Part shown: piece after piece, positions 32,693-42,300 of the stretch
Layout: each line of letters begins with the position of its first letter
How positions within the stretch are numbered: the first letter of the stretch is position 1
Assembly (NCBI GenBank): GCA_016719645.1
Contig: JADJYS010000012.1
Coordinates: 58,498-122,497, forward strand
Reading direction: 5' to 3'
DNA from: a bacterium
Lineage (GTDB): Bacteria > Krumholzibacteriota > Krumholzibacteriia > LZORAL124-64-63
Length of the DNA: 64,000 bases
Notes under the pieces: generated by a model
Database searches by the model: none
What the model was told of the DNA's origin: nothing
Seen by the model: the letters and a program-made list of their open reading frames with translations, nothing else
Translations under genes and position numbers: made by a program

Positions 32693-33966
32693 GCATGGAC
32701 CGACGCGATTTCCTGAGGACCACCCTGGCGGCCGGCGCGCTGGCGGCGGCCGGCACGCTGGCCCCGTCGCCGGCGGGCGCCTCGTTCACGAAGATGCGCA
32801 GCGACCGCCGCCTGCGCATCCTGGTGCTGGGCGGCACGCGCTTCCTGGGCCCCCACACCGTCAAGGCCGCCCTCGCGCGCGGCCACGAGGTGACGCTCTT
32901 CAACCGCGGCAAGTCGAACCCGACGCTCTTCCCCGACCTCGAGAAGCTCGAGGGCGACCGCGACGGCAAGCTCGACGCCCTGCGCGGCCGCGACTGGGAC
33001 GCCGTCATCGACACCAGCGGCTACGTCCCGCGCATCGTGAAGATGTCCGCCGAGCTGCTGCGCGACCACGTCCAGCACTACGTCTTCATCTCGACCATCT
33101 CGGTCTACGGCGACTTCAACCAGGTGGGCCTGAACGAGAAGTCGGCCGTCGGCACGCTGCCCGACCCGACCGTCGAGGAGATCACGGCCGAGACCTACGG
33201 CCCCCTGAAGGCCCTCTGCGAGCAGGCGGCGTCCGACGCCATGCCCGGCCGCGTCTGGAACGTCCGCCCCGGCCTGATCGTCGGCCCGCTGGACGGCAGC
33301 GACCGCTTCACCTACTGGCCGGTGCGCGTGGCCCGCGGCGGCGAGGTGCTCGCCCCGGAGGGCCCCGCCGAGGCCGTGCAGATCATCGACGTGCGCGACC
33401 TGGCCGACTTCCTGGTCCTGGGCCTGGAGAAGCGCCTCGTCGGCCTGCACAACGCCGTCTCGCCCCCCGGCGAGCTGACCATGGGCGAGCTGCTCGAGAC
33501 CTGCCGCTCCGTCTCCGGCTCCGACGCCACCTTCACCTGGGTGGGCCGCGACTTCCTGGCCGAGAAGCAGGTCCAGGCCTGGAGCGACCTGCCCTGCTGG
33601 ATCCCCACCTACGAGGAGGCCGGCGTCGGCACCATCCGCGTCGACCGCGCCCTCTCCGACGGCATGGTCCTGCGCCCCCTCTCCGAGACGGTGCGCGACA
33701 CGCTCGACTGGTGGAAGACGCTGCCGCAGGACCGGACCGATGCGCTGCGCAGCGGACTGGAGGCGGCGCGCGAGGCCGAGGTGCTGGCCGCTTGGCACGC
33801 GCGCGCGCGAAATAGGGTCGTGAGGGGCCTGCTGCCGGGGGACGCGAGCCGGACACATCCTGTGTCCGGCTCGCTCGACTTCCGGGCCTGCGCGCCCTCC
33901 TGGCGCTCCGGCCCTCCAGACGCCCCCGGCAGCAGGCCCCTCACGACCTCTGCGTCACACCGGTGA
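32689..33966 (+). CDS. Tat-exported NAD-dependent epimerase/dehydratase; C-terminal tail encoded by a palindromic element
   Basis: A Tat signal (MSMDRRDFLRTTLAAGALAA) precedes a Rossmann short-chain epimerase: ILVLGGTRFLGPHTV as the NAD-binding motif, VIDTSGYVPRI, YVFISTISVYGDF and NVRPGLIVGPLDGSDRFTYW. It belongs to the Tat-exported NAD-dependent epimerase group. The usual C-terminus is reached at EVLAAWHARA near 33807. After this the frame runs through nested palindromic element copy 3, adding about 50 unrelated residues (VVRGLLPGDASR onwards). A one-base slip in the CG run at 33801-33810 would instead end the protein at TAG 33813-33815, one base before the element. It is coupled to the transporter gene by an ATGA overlap. 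Confidence 0.85.
   Translation: MSMDRRDFLRTTLAAGALAAAGTLAPSPAGASFTKMRSDRRLRILVLGGTRFLGPHTVKAALARGHEVTLFNRGKSNPTLFPDLEKLEGDRDGKLDALRGRDWDAVIDTSGYVPRIVKMSAELLRDHVQHYVFISTISVYGDFNQVGLNEKSAVGTLPDPTVEEITAETYGPLKALCEQAASDAMPGRVWNVRPGLIVGPLDGSDRFTYWPVRVARGGEVLAPEGPAEAVQIIDVRDLADFLVLGLEKRLVGLHNAVSPPGELTMGELLETCRSVSGSDATFTWVGRDFLAEKQVQAWSDLPCWIPTYEEAGVGTIRVDRALSDGMVLRPLSETVRDTLDWWKTLPQDRTDALRSGLEAAREAEVLAAWHARARNRVVRGLLPGDASRTHPVSGSLDFRACAPSWRSGPPDAPGSRPLTTSASHR
33816..33948 (-). repeat. Nested palindromic element, copy 3 (inverse orientation)
   Basis: The outer arms 33816-33841 and 33923-33948 are perfect 26-bp inverted repeats. On the minus strand the core shows GTCTGGA, a hairpin GCGCC-AGGAG-GGCGC with two mismatches further out, GGAAGTCGAGC, then a 14-bp hairpin GCGAGCCGGACACA/TGTGTCCGGCTCGC and GT. 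The second hairpin differs from the other copies by paired, compensating changes. It overlaps the 3' end of the epimerase reading frame. Confidence 0.85.
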
Positions 33967-34110
33967 TCGCGGGCGCACCGTATCCACGCAGTCGACCAGG
34001 TCGCAGTTCTTGCCGTGCAACATCGGGGTAATCATGGGCGGCGCCGCACGCGCAGGCGCCGTGCCGCATCTCGATCGTGATACAATGAACTGGCGCCCGG
34101 GCCGGCTGCC

Positions 34111-34262
34111 GGACATGGATCGAAGACATGGGCCTCGTCCTGCGGCGTCTGGAGGGTCCCTGCGCCAGGAGGGCGCAGGGGACCCGGAAGTCGAGCGCGC
34201 CGGTCACAGGAGGTGACCGGCGCGCGTCCGCAGGACGAGGCCCATGTCTTCGATCCATGTCC
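34111..34262 (+). repeat. Nested palindromic element, copy 2
   Basis: The outer arms 34111-34145 and 34228-34262 are perfect 35-bp inverted repeats. The core shows GTCTGGA, hairpin GGGTCCCTGCGCC/GGCGCAGGGGACCC with a one-base bulge, GGAAGTCGAGC, hairpin GCGCGCCGGTCAC/GTGACCGGCGCGC and GT. It lies 163 bases from copy 3 in opposite orientation, between the convergent epimerase and methyltransferase genes. Confidence 0.85.
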
Positions 34263-34279
34263 CGCACCCACCCGGGCGC

Positions 34280-34819
34280 TCAGTACATGTAATCCCGAAC
34301 GAGATCGGCACTCTTCCGCCCGCCGGGCTTCGCGACCCGCAGGATCACCTCGACGTAAAGCGCCGGCATCGCGAACGCGTGGTACTTCTCCCAGCGCCGC
34401 GGAAACCGGTTGGCCACCCAGGCGAGCCCGCACCAGCGGTAGAGGTCGGTGAACCAGAGCTTGTGGCGGGCGATGGCGAACAGGCCGGTGCCCTGCAGCG
34501 TCAGGAAGGTGATGTAGCCCAGGTGGTGGAAGTGCTCGAGGTCGCCGTAGGAGAGCTGCGAGCTGTAGTGGGGCGTGATGATGCGCACCGTGGCCCCGTC
34601 GCGGGCGATGCGGTGGACCTCGGCCATGAGATCCAGGGGGCGGGTCACGTGCTCGATGACGTGGGACATCTCGACGTGGTCGAACTCGTCGTCGGGGAAG
34701 GGCAGCGGGTAGTCGTTCAGGTCGTGGACGACGTCGACGTGGGGGGCCGGGCGCATGTCGAGCCCGACGGATCCCGCCAGCTTGCTGCGCGGGCCGCAGC
34801 CCAGGTCCAGGGACTTCAT
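34280..34819 (-). CDS. SAM-dependent methyltransferase (methyltransferase type 11-like)
   Basis: The 179-residue product starts directly with motif I (MKSLDLGCGPRSKLAGSVGLD), followed by VDVVHDLNDYPLPFPDDEFD, VEMSHVIEHVTRPLDLMAEV and a strand GATVRIITPHY. This compact form is common in sugar, lipid or surface-polysaccharide clusters; the substrate is unknown. The start at 34819 gives a family-typical N-terminus and has AAAAGGGG upstream. The C-terminus (KSADLVRDYMY) ends 18 bases from palindromic element copy 2. It is the last of three minus-strand genes with short gaps, after the HD hydrolase and the metallopeptidase. Confidence 0.8.
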   Translation of the reverse strand: MKSLDLGCGPRSKLAGSVGLDMRPAPHVDVVHDLNDYPLPFPDDEFDHVEMSHVIEHVTRPLDLMAEVHRIARDGATVRIITPHYSSQLSYGDLEHFHHLGYITFLTLQGTGLFAIARHKLWFTDLYRWCGLAWVANRFPRRWEKYHAFAMPALYVEVILRVAKPGGRKSADLVRDYMY

Positions 34820-34842
34820 GCGCGCACCCCTTTTCGCGGCGG

Positions 34843-35406
34843 CTAGAGACCGAGGTCGGCGGAGATCCCCGCGAGCGCCTCCAGCACGTGGGCGATCGTC
34901 TCGCTCTGCTCCAGGCCCAGGTCGGCCGCGCCCTCGGCGATCTCGGCGCGGTTCACCTTGGCGGCGAAGTCCTTCTTCTTCAGCTTCTTCAGCACCGAGG
35001 CGACCTGGACCGCGGCGATCTTGCGGTCGGGCTGCACCATCGCGCAGGCCATGCAGAAGCCGCACAGCTCGTCCACGGCGAAGAGCCAGCGCGCGCAGTC
35101 GTCCTCGCGCGGCACGCCCGTGTAGGCGGCGTGCGAGAGGATCGCGCGCACGAAGGGCTCCGGGTAGCCGAGGCCGCGCAGGATCGCGGCGCCCTGCAGC
35201 GGGTGGTCGGGCGGCTCGGGGAAGCGCTCGTAGTCGAAGTCGTGCAGCAGGCCGACCGCCCCCCAGTACTCGGGGTCGTTGCCGGTGCGCAGGGCGGCCG
35301 CGCGCATGGCCGCCTCCACGGCGTAGGCGTGGCGGCGCAGCGGTTCGGTCAGGGTGTGCTCGTGCAGCAGGGCCAGGACGCGGTCGCGGGCGTACAGGTC
35401 GGACAT
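34843..35406 (-). CDS. HD-domain hydrolase
   Basis: The 187-residue protein carries a compact HD domain: LRRHAYAVEAAMR (first His), YWGAVGLLHDFDYERFP (His-Asp pair), DHPLQGAAILRGLGY and FVRAILSHAAYTG (later His), then LFAVDELCGFCMACAMV. HD proteins of this size are usually metal-dependent phosphohydrolases acting on nucleotides. The Cys-rich segment CGFCMAC is notable but may be structural. The gap to the upstream metallopeptidase gene is nine bases, so they are likely co-transcribed. The start at 35406 is supported by family length. Confidence 0.82.
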   Translation of the reverse strand: MSDLYARDRVLALLHEHTLTEPLRRHAYAVEAAMRAAALRTGNDPEYWGAVGLLHDFDYERFPEPPDHPLQGAAILRGLGYPEPFVRAILSHAAYTGVPREDDCARWLFAVDELCGFCMACAMVQPDRKIAAVQVASVLKKLKKKDFAAKVNRAEIAEGAADLGLEQSETIAHVLEALAGISADLGL

Positions 35407-35415
35407 GGGGGGGCC

Positions 35416-36141
35416 TCAGATCTGCAGGTCGTCGTGGTGGTCGCGCAGCCAGGACATGTGCTCGTCGTGCTCGGGGCAGATCTCGGCCAGCAGCTTGCGG
35501 AAGCCGGGGCCGTGGTTGAGGTGCCGCAGGTGGCACAGCTCGTGGCAGACGACGGCGTCGATCACCGCGGGCGGGGCCATCGCCAGGCGGTAGCAGAAGG
35601 ACAGGTTGCCCTTGTGCGAGCAGCTGCCCCAGCGGCTCGTCCGCTCGCCGATGATGACCCGGCTCGGGGTCAGGCCGTGCAGCGCGGCGAGCTCGTTGAC
35701 CCGCGCCTCGAGGTGCCGCCGCGCGAGGCGGCGCAGCCAGCGTTCGAGCAGCGGGCGCGGGTCCATCTGGTCGTCCGGCGTGAGCTGGACGCGCAGGCGG
35801 TCGTTCTCGGCGACGACGCGGCCGCGGCGGCGGCCCGGCTCGGCGCCCTCGACCAGCAGCTCGCGCGGCCGGCCCAGCACCAGCACCGTGCCGCCGGTGA
35901 CCAGCTCCGGGGAGCGCGGCCCCTGGCGGACGTCGAAGCGGTCGACCTGCTCGTCGATCCAGACGGCGTGCTCCCGCAGGGCGCGGTCCAGCTCGGCCAG
36001 GCTCCAGCGCCGGGGCAGCACGACCTCGAGCCCCTTGCGCGGGCTGACCTGCAGGCTCAGCCGCCGCGCACGGTCGCTGCGCCGCACGCGGTAGCGCACG
36101 GGCTTGTCACAGATCACCGCGATCGCGGTCTGCTCCTTCAA
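35416..36141 (-). CDS. YgjP-like zinc metallopeptidase (DUF45/M48 family)
   Basis: The 241-residue protein matches the YgjP/DUF45 group. It has an N-terminal domain (VRYRVRRSDRARRLSLQVSPRKGLEVVLPRRW) and the zinc-protease motif in DAVVCHELCHLRHLNHGPGF near residue 205, with the HExxH variant HELCH plus a downstream His. Upstream of it lies IGERTSRWGSCSHKGNLSFCYRLAMAP, the conserved SRWGSC segment. Such enzymes are predicted intracellular metal-dependent hydrolases; substrates are unknown. It heads a three-gene minus-strand run with the HD hydrolase and methyltransferase. Confidence 0.88.
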   Translation of the reverse strand: MKEQTAIAVICDKPVRYRVRRSDRARRLSLQVSPRKGLEVVLPRRWSLAELDRALREHAVWIDEQVDRFDVRQGPRSPELVTGGTVLVLGRPRELLVEGAEPGRRRGRVVAENDRLRVQLTPDDQMDPRPLLERWLRRLARRHLEARVNELAALHGLTPSRVIIGERTSRWGSCSHKGNLSFCYRLAMAPPAVIDAVVCHELCHLRHLNHGPGFRKLLAEICPEHDEHMSWLRDHHDDLQI

Positions 36142-36340
36142 GGCTTCCCCCTCGACGGCTCCATCCGGGCGAGGATGTGGTCGAGGCGCAGTCTAGTCGA
36201 GTCCGTCGGGTTTTTCAGCAGGAGATTCGCGGGCGCGGGGCGGCGTGGTTCCGGTCCCGGCGTGCGGCCTTCCCCCCCGCCCGGGGGTCGCGGCGGATGC
36301 CGCGCGGCCGCCGCACCGGAACCGTGGTCCAATGATAGAC

Positions 36341-36370
36341 TGGAACCCTCCATTAGATTCATGATATGAT
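36341..36370 (+). promoter_or_regulatory. Promoter/operator region of the LysR gene
   Basis: TATGAT at 36365-36370 is a good -10; TGGAAC 18 bases upstream is a weak -35. The -10 overlaps a small palindrome, TCATGATATGA (36359-36369), in an A+T-rich patch. Autoregulation by the LysR protein is plausible. Confidence 0.4.
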
Positions 36371-36394
36371 CCGATCAGCCCATAAGGAGAACCG

Positions 36395-37261
36395 ATGAGC
36401 GGCGACCTGGCCACCGACCGGCTGGCGGCCTTCTTCGAGACGGCCCGCCTCAAGAGCTTCACCCGCGCGGCGGCGCGCCTGCACGTCTCCCAGTCCGCGC
36501 TCTCGCAGCGCGTGCACAAGCTGGAGGAGGAGCTCGGCGCGACGCTCTTCGTGCGCGGCACCGACGGCATCCGGCTGACCGAGACCGGTCTGCGCCTGCT
36601 GCGCTACTGCCAGGCCAAGGACCAGCTCGACGCCGAGCTGCTGCGCGACCTGAAGGAGCCCGCGGTGGGCCTGCTGGCCGGCCCCCTGCGCGTGGCCGCC
36701 TACTCGTCGGTCCTGCGCTCCGCGGTGCTGCCGGCCCTGGCGCCGCTGCTGCGCGGCAATCCAGCCATCCAGGCCGAGTTCCAGGTCCACCAGACCTCCG
36801 CGCTGCCGCGCGTGCTGCGCGAGGGCGCCGCCGACTTCATGGTCCTGGACCGCCGGCTCGCCTGGTCCGACGTGACGGCCCTGCCGCTCGGCCGCGAGCG
36901 GTACGTGGTGATCGAGAGCGCGCGGCGCGCCTCGCCCGCCGACATCTACCTGGACAACGACCCCGACGACGACGTCACGCGCTGGTTCTTCGCCGGGCGC
37001 CCGGACGCCCCGGACTACCGCCGCGCCTTCATGAGCGACGTCTACGGCATCCTCGACGGCGTGGCCCAGGGGCTCGGCCGCGCCGTCGTCTCCCGCCACC
37101 TGGTGCGGCGGGGGTCGGGCGTGCGCGTGGTCGAAGGCTACCCCGAACGCCACGTCGACGTCGTCCTGCACCACTACGCGGTCCCCGCGCCGGCGCGCCT
37201 GCACCGGCAGGTCGTGGCCGCGCTCGTCGCCGGCTGCGGCCGCCACCTGGAACCCGACTGA
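36395..37261 (+). CDS. LysR family transcriptional regulator
   Basis: The 288-residue product has the LysR winged helix-turn-helix at its N-terminus (LAAFFETARLKSFTRAAARLHVSQSALSQRVHKLEEELGATLFVRG) and a periplasmic-binding-protein-like effector domain from about residue 90. AAGGAGA precedes the ATG. Unlike most LysR genes, which face away from their targets, this one is upstream of and in line with the aromatic amino acid decarboxylase gene, separated by 20 bases. Regulation of that gene, and of itself, is likely. The effector could be an aromatic amino acid or amine, but this is inference from context. Confidence 0.9.
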   Translation: MSGDLATDRLAAFFETARLKSFTRAAARLHVSQSALSQRVHKLEEELGATLFVRGTDGIRLTETGLRLLRYCQAKDQLDAELLRDLKEPAVGLLAGPLRVAAYSSVLRSAVLPALAPLLRGNPAIQAEFQVHQTSALPRVLREGAADFMVLDRRLAWSDVTALPLGRERYVVIESARRASPADIYLDNDPDDDVTRWFFAGRPDAPDYRRAFMSDVYGILDGVAQGLGRAVVSRHLVRRGSGVRVVEGYPERHVDVVLHHYAVPAPARLHRQVVAALVAGCGRHLEPD

Positions 37262-37280
37262 CCGGCACGGGAGCGCCGCC

Positions 37281-38708
37281 ATGCGCCACGACGACCGCCA
37301 CATGACGCCCGACGAGTTCCGCCGCCACGGCCGCGAGGTGGTGGACTGGATCGCCGACTACTGGGAGCGCCTCGAGACGCTGCCCGTGCAGAGCCGCGCC
37401 GCCCCGGGCGACGTGCGCGCCGCCCTGCCCCCGCTGCCGCCCCGCGACGGCGAGCCCTTCGCCGACCTCATGCGCGACGTCGAGGGGATCGTGCTGCCCG
37501 GCACGACCCACTGGCAGTCGCCCGGCTGGTTCGGCTACTTCCCCGCCAACGCCTCGGGCCCGTCGGTCCTGGGCGAGCTGCTGTCGGCCGGCCTGGGCGC
37601 GCAGGGCATGCTGTGGTCCACGAGCCCGGCCTGCACCGAGCTGGAGACCCACGTCCTGGACTGGCTGGTCGGGATGCTGGGCCTGCCCGACGCGTTCCTG
37701 TCGAGCGGCGCCGGCGGCGGCGTGATCCAGGACTCGGCCTCGAGCGCGGCCCTGTGCGCCCTGCTGGCGGCGCGCGAGCGGGCCACCGGCTTCGCCGTCG
37801 ACGAGCGGGGCGGCGACGGCTCGCTGACCGCCTACTGCTCGACCCAGACGCACTCCAGCGTCGAGAAGGCGGTGCGGGTCGCGGGGCTGGGCGCCGCGAA
37901 CCTGCGCCGGGTCGCGGTCGACGACCTGCAGGCCATGCGCCCCGACGCCCTCGACGCCGCCGTGCGCGCCGACCTCGCCGCCGGCAAGCGCCCCGCCTTC
38001 GCCTGCGCCACGGTGGGCACGACCTCGAGCCACGCCCTGGACCCCCTGGCGGCGATCGGCGCGGTCTGCCGCGAACACGGCCTCTGGCTGCACGTCGACG
38101 CGGCCCACGCCGGCACGGCCGCCCTCTGCCCCGAGTTCCGCGGCATCCACGACGGGCTGGAGTTCGCCGACAGCTACTGCTTCAACCCCCACAAGTGGAT
38201 GTTCACCAACTTCGACTGCGACTGCTTCTGGGTGCGCGACCGCTCCGACCTGGTGCGCGCCCTCTCGATCCTGCCCGAGTACCTGCGCAACGCGGCCACC
38301 GAGTCGGGCCGGGTCCTCGACTACCGCGACTGGCAGATCCCGCTGGGGCGGCGCTTCCGCGCCCTGAAGCTGTGGTTCGTGATCCGCTGGTACGGGGTCG
38401 AGGGGCTGCGCCACCACGTGCGCGAGCACGTGCGCCTCGCTCAGGAGTTCGCCGGCTGGGTGGACGCCGATCCCGACTGGGAGCTGGCCGCCCCCGCCCC
38501 GCTGAGCCTGGTCTGCTTCCGGCACCGCGGCGGCGACGAGGCCAACCGGCGCATCCTGGACGCCGTCAACGCGGACGGCGGGATCTTCCTGACCCACACC
38601 CGGCTGGACGACCGGCTGACCCTGCGCCTGAGCGTGGGCGCCACCCTGACGGCGGACCGCCACGTCGCGCGGGCCTGGCGGCTGCTGCGGGAGGCGGCGG
38701 GCGGCTGA
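37281..38708 (+). CDS. Pyridoxal-phosphate-dependent aromatic amino acid decarboxylase (group II)
   Basis: The 475-residue protein matches aromatic-L-amino-acid decarboxylases over its length. The N-terminus DEFRRHGREVVDWIADYWERLE is typical. THWQSPGWFGYFPANASG lines the active site. HVDAAHAGTAALCPE binds the PLP ring through Asp, and FNPHKWMFTNFDCDCFWV contains the Schiff-base Lys near residue 304. STQTHSSVEKA holds the His that stacks on PLP. Expected substrates are Trp, Tyr, Phe or Dopa, giving the amine and CO2; the sequence alone does not choose between them. It lies 20 bases after the LysR gene, probably on the same transcript. Confidence 0.92.
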   Translation: MRHDDRHMTPDEFRRHGREVVDWIADYWERLETLPVQSRAAPGDVRAALPPLPPRDGEPFADLMRDVEGIVLPGTTHWQSPGWFGYFPANASGPSVLGELLSAGLGAQGMLWSTSPACTELETHVLDWLVGMLGLPDAFLSSGAGGGVIQDSASSAALCALLAARERATGFAVDERGGDGSLTAYCSTQTHSSVEKAVRVAGLGAANLRRVAVDDLQAMRPDALDAAVRADLAAGKRPAFACATVGTTSSHALDPLAAIGAVCREHGLWLHVDAAHAGTAALCPEFRGIHDGLEFADSYCFNPHKWMFTNFDCDCFWVRDRSDLVRALSILPEYLRNAATESGRVLDYRDWQIPLGRRFRALKLWFVIRWYGVEGLRHHVREHVRLAQEFAGWVDADPDWELAAPAPLSLVCFRHRGGDEANRRILDAVNADGGIFLTHTRLDDRLTLRLSVGATLTADRHVARAWRLLREAAGG

Positions 38709-38782
38709 GCCCACGGGGGACGCGGCGGCGCACGCCATTCGTGTGTATCGGTGTGGGAAACCCCACCCGCAGGGAGGGCGAC

Positions 38783-39265
38783 ATGAACGGGAAGATCGGC
38801 GCCGTGCTGGCGCTGTTGTTGCTGGCCGCGGCCGCCGCCGCGACTGCCCCCGCCGAGGAGCCGCCGGTGAAGTACAACGACCTGAACGAGGAAGAGCAGC
38901 GCGTCATCCTGCACAAGGGGACCGAGAGCCCCTTCAGCGGCGAGTACGAGGAGTTCTCCGGCAAGGGGACCTACCTCTGCCGGCGCTGCAACGCGCCCCT
39001 GTACCGCTCGGGCGACAAGTTCGACGCCGGCTGCGGCTGGCCCAGCTTCGACGACGAGATCGAGGGCGCCGTGCGCCGCCTGACCGACCGCGACGGGCGC
39101 CGCACCGAGATCCTCTGCCGCAACTGCGGCGGCCACCTGGGCCACGTCTTCCTGGGCGAGAAGTTCACGCCCAAGGACACCCGCCACTGCGTGAACTCGG
39201 TCTCGCTGGCCTTCGTGCCGGAGGGGACCGCCCTGCCCCCGGTCATCGCCCCGCCCGCGGAATAG
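38783..39265 (+). CDS. msrB: Exported peptide-methionine (R)-S-oxide reductase MsrB
   Basis: A signal peptide (MNGKIGAVLALLLLAAAAAATAPA) precedes a complete MsrB domain: VKYNDLNEEEQRVILHKGTE, the zinc-binding pairs CRRC and CRNC, CGWPSFDDEI and the catalytic Cys in DTRHCVNSVSLAF near the C-terminus. The enzyme reduces methionine-R-sulfoxide in oxidised proteins. The signal peptide places it in the periplasm, where its electron donor must be another exported thiol system. GGGAGGG precedes the ATG by a normal distance. The gene stands alone, followed by a clear terminator. Confidence 0.93.
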   Translation: MNGKIGAVLALLLLAAAAAATAPAEEPPVKYNDLNEEEQRVILHKGTESPFSGEYEEFSGKGTYLCRRCNAPLYRSGDKFDAGCGWPSFDDEIEGAVRRLTDRDGRRTEILCRNCGGHLGHVFLGEKFTPKDTRHCVNSVSLAFVPEGTALPPVIAPPAE

Positions 39266-39276
39266 CGCAATAGAGA

Positions 39277-39312
39277 AGCCCCGCCGCAGTCGTCCTTGAC
39301 CGCGGCGGGGCT
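39277..39312. terminator. Bidirectional terminator between msrB and the Asp-box protein gene
   Basis: A perfect 11-bp stem, AGCCCCGCCGC/GCGGCGGGGCT with a 14-base loop, lies 11 bases after the msrB stop and 17 bases past the convergent gene's stop. Confidence 0.7.
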
Positions 39313-39329
39313 GTCTGGAAGGTAGCGGC

Positions 39330-42300
39330 TTACTTGTCAGCCCTCCACACCGGGCTCCGTCCCGGCGTCCACGGCGCACCCATGGCCTCCAGCATCCTCT
39401 CGAATCCGGCGAGGTCCGCGTCGATCGCGGCCAGCTCCGACTGCACCTGCGGGAACCGCTCGGCCACCGTGCGGTAGGTCTCGCGGTGGGTCCCGGTCGG
39501 CGGCGCCGAGGACTCCCAGCTCCCGTAGGCGACGCGCTCGATGCGCTCGACCAGCGACGGCGGCGTGGGCTCGTTGCGCGAGGCGACCGTGTCGTCGCCC
39601 TGCAGGATCACGCGCAGGTCCGCCAGCCTGGCCTCGATCGCGCGCAGCGTCGCGAGCTCGGCGCCTCCCGCTCCGGTGGTATTGAACAACGCCGGCTTGA
39701 CGTGGTCAATACGTTCTTGCACCTCGTCCGCTTTTCCGACCGCGCCCAGGACCGACCGCTGCAGCTCCGCGACGGCGCGCTGGAAGCGCTGCAGCTCCGT
39801 CGGCTCGCGCGACGCGAGCGCCGCCAGCGCGAGCGGCTTGACCGTGAACCGCTGCGGCGCCGCCAGCGGCGTCACGACGTCGTCCGCCCGGCGCATCAGC
39901 TGCGCGACGTACTGCCCGGGCGCCACCAGCGGCCCGCCGTCGGTCGCCGGCGACGTGCCCGCCGGCCGCAGCGAGGGGTCCCGCAGGTCCCAGGACACGC
40001 GCTGCAGGCCGGCCTGGTTGGCCACCGCGACGCGGCGCACCACGCGGCCGTCGAGGTCGGCGATCTCCAGGAAATACCCCGGCGCGTCCTCGCGGTCCTC
40101 GGCGCGCAGGTCGTCCCAGCTCGGGTAGTGGACCGGCTCCTTCTTCTCGACCAGCGCCTTCTCGGCCTCGTGCCGCCGGTCGCGGCGGCCGGACAGCTTC
40201 TCCCGGAGGTGGAGGGTGAACACGGCGCCGAACGGCGGGTTGTCGGCCCGGTAGAAGCTGTCGCCCTGGCTGGCCTTGCCCCGGCCGCCCAGCGGCGAGC
40301 CCTCGTTGTACAGCAGCGCGTCCTTGACCGGGAACAGCAGGGCCGGCTCGCCCTCCAGGGCGGCGCGGGTGATCGCGCGCAGCGGCGCGTAGTCGTCCAG
40401 GACGTAGATGCCGCGGCCGAAGGTGCCGACGACCAGGTCGTTCTCGCGCCGCTGGATCTCCAGGTCGCGCACCGAGATGACCGGGAAGCCGCCCTTCAGG
40501 CGCACCCAGCGGCCGCCGCCGTCCAGCGTGAAGTAGACGCCGAACTCGGTGCCGCAGAACAGCAGGTCGGGGTTCACGTGGTCCTGGACGAAGCAGTGGA
40601 CGGTGCCGCGCTCGGGCAGGTCGCCGGCGATGCTGCGCCAGGTCTTGCCGTGGTCGTCGCTGCGCAGCAGGTAGGGCTTGAAGTCGCCCTTCTTGTGGTT
40701 GTCGAGGCAGACGTAGACGGTCGCCTCGCGGTGGCGGTCGGCGTCCAGGTCCTCGACGAAGGCCTGCGCGGGCGCCCCCGCGAAGCCGTCGCGGGCCTGC
40801 CAGGTGCGGCCGCCGTCGAGGGTGACCTGGACCAGGCCGTCGTCGGTCCCGGCGTAGATCAGGCCCTCGCGCAGGACCGACTCGTCCAGGGAGACCAGGC
40901 TGCCGTAGAACGAGGTGCTGCGGTTCTTGGCCACCGCGTCGACGCTCCACACCCGGCCCATCACCTCGAGGCGGTTGCGGTCGAGGCCGCGGGAGAGGTC
41001 CCCGCTGACCTCGGTCCAGCTGGCGCCGCGGTCGTCGCTGCGCAGCAGCTTCTGGCAGCCGAAGTAGAGCCGCTCGTGGTCGTGGGGGCTGATCAGCAGC
41101 GGCGAGTTCCAGTTGAAGCGGTAGGCCGGTTCGCCCCAGGCGGGCTGGGGCTGGATGTCCAGGCTCTCGCCGCTGCGCCGGTCGAAGCGGGCCAGGCCGC
41201 CGTGCTGGTACTGGCTGTAGACGATGGACGGGTCGGTGGGGTCGATCTGCGGCTCGAAGCCGTCGCCGCCCTGGGTCACGAACCAGTCGCTGTTGCGCAG
41301 GCCGTGGTTGTTGTTGGTGCGGGCGGGGCCGCCCAGCGTGTTGTTGTCCTGGGTGCCGCCGTAGACGTTGTAGAACGGCACGGCCTGGTCGACGGCCACC
41401 TTGTAGAACTGCGTGACCGGCAGGTTGGCCTTGTAGTCCCAGTTCGCGCCGCGGTCCCAGGTCTCGTAGATGCCGCCGTCGCAGCCGATCAGCAGGTGGT
41501 CGACGTCGTCCGGGTCGATCCACAGGGCGTGGTCGTCGACGTGCTTGGACTCGATCGGCACGCGCTTCCAGGTGGCGCCGCCGTCCTCGGTCACCTGGAA
41601 GTAGGTGTCCAGCGAGTAGACGCGCTCGGCGGCGTGCGGGTCGGCGAAGATCTCCTGGTAGTACTGCGGGCTGGTGGAGACGTAGTCGCTCATCTTGCGC
41701 CAGTTCTCGCCCGCGTCGTCGCTGCGGTAGAAGCCGCCCGCCTCGGCCGCCTCCACGATCGCGAAGACCAGGTCGGGCCGGGCCGGCGACACCGCGATGC
41801 CGATGCGGCCGAGGTCGCCCGCGGGCAGCCCGCGCGTCAGCTTGCGCCAGGTCTTGCCGCCGTCGACGCTCTTGTGGATCGCCGACTCGGGGCCGCCGTC
41901 CAGCAGCACCCAGACGTGCCGGCGGCGCTGGTAGCTGACGGCGTACATCACGTCGGGATCCCGCGGGTCCAGGCGCAGCTCGCTGACGCCGGTGTCGGGC
42001 GAGATGTCCAGGATCTTCTGCCAGGTGGCGCCGCCGTCGGCCGTGCGGTAGAGGCCCCGGTCGCCGCCGGACCGCCACAGCGGGCCCTGGGCGGCGACGT
42101 AGACCGTGTCGGAGTCGCGGGGGTCCACGACGATCATGCCGACGTGCTCGGACTCCTTCAGACCGGTGTTCGTCCAGTTGCGGCCGCCGTCGACCGACTT
42201 GTAGACGCCGTCGCCGTAGGCGACGCTGCGCTGGCTGTTGTTCTCGCCGGTGCCCACCCAGACGACCTTCGGGTCGCGCGGGTCGAGGGTCACGCAGCCG

